Shown: in pieces, positions 13,979 to 15,840 of the stretch
How positions within the stretch are numbered: the stretch's first letter is position 1
Layout of the letters: each line of letters starts with the position of its first letter
NCBI GenBank assembly: GCA_900766495.1
Contig: CAAFVM010000046.1
Coordinates: 1 to 15,840, forward strand
Length of the DNA stretch: 15,840 nucleotides
Source of the DNA: Clostridia bacterium
GTDB lineage: Bacteria; Bacillota; Clostridia; Christensenellales; Borkfalkiaceae
Reading direction: 5' to 3'
Position numbers and translations under genes: made by a program
Notes under the pieces: model-generated
The model's database searches: none
Told to the model about the DNA's origin: nothing
Seen by the model: the letters and a program-made list of their open reading frames with translations, nothing else

Positions 13979-14018
13979 AACCCCGCTATAAGTCGATTAG
14001 CGAGGTTTTTTTATTTTT
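13979..14018. terminator. Bidirectional terminator between sepF and the ROK kinase gene
   Basis: AACCCCGCTA (13979-13988) pairs with TAGCGAGGTT (13998-14007), with one mismatch, around a 9-base loop. T-runs follow on both strands. The kinase gene ends 63 bases away on the minus strand. Confidence 0.8.
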
Positions 14019-14081
14019 TTCTCATATAAAACGCGCAAACAAATCGACGAAAAAAACTTTACCAATCGGCAAGCACAGCGC

Positions 14082-15035
14082 CTATTCGAACAGCATTGCC
14101 GCCGCGCCGTAAGTTCCTGCGTCGTTACGAAGCTTGGCTATTTCAACCTTAACCCAAGGTCCGTGACCGCTTGCGAATATGTTTTTATCGAGCATTTTTT
14201 GCAGAGGCTTGGCTATCCAGGTTTGTTTGGAAATGCCGCCGCCCAGAATTATGGCTTCGGGGCGGAAAACGTTAGCTACGTTTATAAAGCCTACGGTAAG
14301 CATTTTTAAATAATTGTTCACAACGCGCTTGGCAACGGGGTCTTTGTCGTAATAGTCGAACGGAGTTTTGCCGTTAACGTTCTCTATTCCTACCTCCCAC
14401 ATAAGCGAATCTTTATGTTTTTCCATTGCTCGGCGAGTTTGGCGAATTAACGCGGTTGCCGAACAATAGGCTTCGAAACAACCTTTAAGCCCGCAGGTAC
14501 ATTTTTCGCCGCCCGCTTTAATTATCATATGCCCAAGTTCCGCGCCCGCCGAACGGTTGCCGGCAAAAATCTTTTTGTCAATTATTATGCCGCCGCCAAG
14601 ACCGGTTCCCAAAGTTATAAGCACGCTGTCGCGATATTGTTTGGATGCGCCGAACATAGCCTCTCCAAGAGCCGCCGCGTTCGCGTCGTTGGTTATTTTC
14701 ACCTTAAAACCCGAAGCTTTTTGCAACTTTTCAACCAAAGGTACGCGCACCCAGTTCAAATTAGCGGCGTATAAAACCATTCCGTTTTCACTGTCAATCA
14801 TTCCGGGCGAGCCTAAACCTATGCCCGCAACGTGTTCGCGAGGAATTCCGCCTTTTTCAATAAGAGAATCGGCAAGTTTGCAAATGTTGGCAACAACTCC
14901 GTCCGCACCCTTTTCGGTTTCGGTGGGAACTTCGCCTTTTGCAATCATTTCGCCCTTTTTGGTTATTATTCCGCCTTTTATAAAGGTGCCGCCAAGGTCT
15001 ATTCCTATGTAATATTTTTTGTTTCCTACCTGCAT
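14082..15035 (-). CDS. glcK: ROK-family glucokinase
   Basis: This 317-residue cytoplasmic sugar kinase would phosphorylate glucose with ATP at the start of glycolysis. The ATP-phosphate loop GIDLGGTFIKGG is at 11-22. Sugar-binding and catalytic residues include NLNW (92-95) and the catalytic D117 in NDANAAALGE. LGTGLGGGIII (142-152) is the second phosphate loop. The ROK zinc site is complete: H169 with C179, C181 and C186 (GH...CTCGLKGC). Length and motif order match Gram-positive glucokinases; the exact sugar is not certain. The ATG gives the usual N-terminus, but AAGGA lies about 17 bases upstream, too far to be ideal, so initiation may be weak or assisted by leader folding. It has its own promoter and terminator. 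Confidence 0.93.
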   Translation of the reverse strand: MQVGNKKYYIGIDLGGTFIKGGIITKKGEMIAKGEVPTETEKGADGVVANICKLADSLIEKGGIPREHVAGIGLGSPGMIDSENGMVLYAANLNWVRVPLVEKLQKASGFKVKITNDANAAALGEAMFGASKQYRDSVLITLGTGLGGGIIIDKKIFAGNRSAGAELGHMIIKAGGEKCTCGLKGCFEAYCSATALIRQTRRAMEKHKDSLMWEVGIENVNGKTPFDYYDKDPVAKRVVNNYLKMLTVGFINVANVFRPEAIILGGGISKQTWIAKPLQKMLDKNIFASGHGPWVKVEIAKLRNDAGTYGAAAMLFE

Positions 15036-15134
15036 AACAGTAAACTTATCCGTCCTTAAAATTAGGTAAAACGCTTTTCGCTCCGCCTTTCTTGCCTATC
15101 GGCGAGGGAATGAGCGTCTTTTTTATTTGCATAC

Positions 15135-15163
15135 AGTATAGCATTAAATAAAAAATTTTGCAA
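15135..15163 (-). promoter_or_regulatory. Promoter of the ROK kinase gene
   Basis: On the minus strand TTGCAA (15158-15163) and TATACT (15135-15140) are separated by 17 bases. The leader is about 93 bases and contains GC stems (CGCTC...GAGCG and CGCC...GGCG, about 15079-15117) before the start codon. Confidence 0.7.
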
Positions 15164-15262
15164 TAGTTTTTGTTTGCGGCAATAAAATGCAGGTGCATAA
15201 TAAGCAACGGTTTTATCGCTTTTGTTTATTTTGTGCCGCGCGTCCGTTTATCGTGGAAAGCG

Positions 15263-15523
15263 TTATTTAAAATGCCGCGCGTTTTCGTATTTGCGTTTTG
15301 TGGCAAATCCGCCGCGCAAATGCTTTTGCGAAAAGTTGATTGCAAGAACTTTTTTCACTTTTTCATATAACTCGACGTCGTAATATTTTAATTTTTCGGT
15401 TACGTCTTTATGCACGCACGATTTGCTCACCCCGAACGCCTTTGCCGTTTTCCTTACCGTCGCACCCGTTTCGGCAATGAATTTCCCCTCTTGCAAAATT
15501 CTGTCTTCGTATGAAAAAAGCAT
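15263..15523 (-). CDS. spoIIID: Sporulation transcription factor SpoIIID
   Basis: This 86-residue protein is a DNA-binding regulator that acts in the mother cell during sporulation, activating and repressing sigma-E and sigma-K dependent genes. It matches SpoIIID along its length: RILQEGKFIAETGATVR, the helix-turn-helix TAKAFGVSKSCVHKDVTEKL (26-45), then VKKVL and the basic C-terminal HLRGGFATKRKYE (68-80). It is slightly shorter than the 93-residue Bacillus protein. The ribosome binding site is modest (AAGG, 7 bases upstream). A sequence resembling sporulation sigma-factor promoters lies just upstream. Its presence suggests that the organism sporulates or descends from sporulating Clostridia. 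Confidence 0.95.
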   Translation of the reverse strand: MLFSYEDRILQEGKFIAETGATVRKTAKAFGVSKSCVHKDVTEKLKYYDVELYEKVKKVLAINFSQKHLRGGFATKRKYENARHFK

Positions 15524-15540
15524 ATAAAAACCTTCGTTTT

Positions 15541-15570
15541 ATTCTATGCTTTTTACTTCGCGCGTTATTC
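15541..15570 (-). promoter_or_regulatory. Candidate sporulation (sigma-E/sigma-K type) promoter of spoIIID
   Basis: On the minus strand CATAGAAT (15541-15548) resembles the sigma-E -10 consensus CATACAnT. With the next base it also fits the sigma-K pattern CATAnnnTA. GAATAAC (15564-15570), 15 bases upstream, resembles the sigma-E -35 element. No housekeeping promoter was seen here. The predicted start is about 10 bases before the ATG. Confidence 0.5.
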
Positions 15571-15586
15571 TTGTTTTTTTCTTCTT

Positions 15587-15732
15587 CCCCGCGGCAGGGC
15601 TTTTTTGTTGTTTAAGTATTCCTCCGCGAGGGCTAAATAGTGCCGCTCCCTTTAATTCCCCGCGGCAGGGCTTTTTTGTTATTTAAGCCCGCGGCAGGGC
15701 TTTTTTGTTATTTAAGTATTCCTCCGCGAGGG
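15587..15732 (+). repeat. Three terminator-like repeat units, family B
   Basis: The unit CCCGCGGCAGGGC-TTTTTT-GTTRTTTAAG occurs at 15588-15617, 15659-15687 and 15688-15717. In units 1 and 3 it continues with TATTCCTCCGCGAGGG (to 15632 and 15732). In the third unit AAGCCC pairs with GGGCTT ahead of a T-run, which makes a good rho-independent terminator shape. A diverged copy lies at 3309-3360 on the minus strand. Confidence 0.75.
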
Positions 15733-15762
15733 ATAGTTTCCTGTCATTCCGAGCATTTTTTC

Positions 15763-15811
15763 CTGTCATTCCGAGCGTAGCCGAGGAATCTCGTGGAAAC
15801 GAATGCGGCAG
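15763..15811 (-). repeat. Dispersed intergenic repeat, family A, copy 4
   Basis: Its reverse complement reads CTGCCGCATTCGTTTCCACG, AGATTCCTCGGCTACGCTCG and GAATGACAG, nearly identical to copy 1 at 3048-3098. A truncated copy (CTGTCATTCCGAGC, 15741-15754) sits immediately before it. Confidence 0.8.
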
Positions 15812-15840
15812 TTTGGCTACCCCCCACACCATCATCTGAA

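Larger units (their letters stand above)
15524..15840. other. Right-end non-coding repeat cluster
   Basis: No gene is seen in these 317 bases up to the window edge. They hold the spoIIID promoter region, three family B units, a truncated family A piece and a full family A copy, ending in GGCTACCCCCCACACC. Confidence 0.7.

Noticed and set aside
15587..15732. Repeat cluster at the right end as a CRISPR array
   Set aside because: Spacing between the three units is irregular (one pair is adjacent) and the units look like terminators with T-runs.

Overview
The window looks like chromosomal DNA from an anaerobic, spore-forming (or recently spore-forming) member of the Clostridia. Three things point there: a bifurcating-type [FeFe]-hydrogenase operon, the YggS-SepF cell-division pair, and a SpoIIID sporulation regulator. 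AGGAGG-type ribosome binding sites and A/T-rich intergenic DNA around moderately GC-rich genes fit the same picture. The species cannot be named from the sequence. No rRNA, tRNA, CRISPR array, transposase or phage gene was seen.

Layout from left to right. Bases 1-2584 (minus strand) hold hydC-hydB-hydA, with hydA running off the left edge. Bases 2585-3439 are non-coding: the hyd promoter and a structured leader, palindromes, and copies of two dispersed repeat families. A glycerophosphodiester phosphodiesterase gene (3440-4180, minus) and lepA-hemW (4448-7403, plus) diverge from back-to-back promoters. The middle (7543-10777) is less ordinary: a four-helix membrane protein of unknown role (minus), a 428-residue ferritin-like protein that I cannot place in a named family (plus), and a DedA/TVP38-type membrane protein (plus). 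A lipoprotein serine protease of the HtrA type (10853-12205, minus) faces the last of these across a shared bidirectional terminator. Then come yggS, whose promoter implies an almost leaderless mRNA, and sepF, separated by a dispersed repeat and a set of short tandem repeats. A ROK-family sugar kinase (14082-15035) and spoIIID (15263-15523), both minus strand, close the coding part. The right edge is a cluster of terminator-like and dispersed repeats that also occur around 3.0-3.4 kb.

How the genes fit together. HydABC would couple NADH and ferredoxin oxidation to H2 production in a fermenter. LepA, HemW, YggS and SepF are housekeeping functions in translation, heme handling, PLP homeostasis and division. 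The ROK kinase feeds glycolysis. SpoIIID would act in the mother cell during sporulation. The ferritin-like protein, with three Glu...ExxH-like helical hairpins and a strong G/C-only hairpin in its leader, is the best candidate for something not yet described. Several neighbouring genes also carry hairpins just upstream of their ribosome binding sites.
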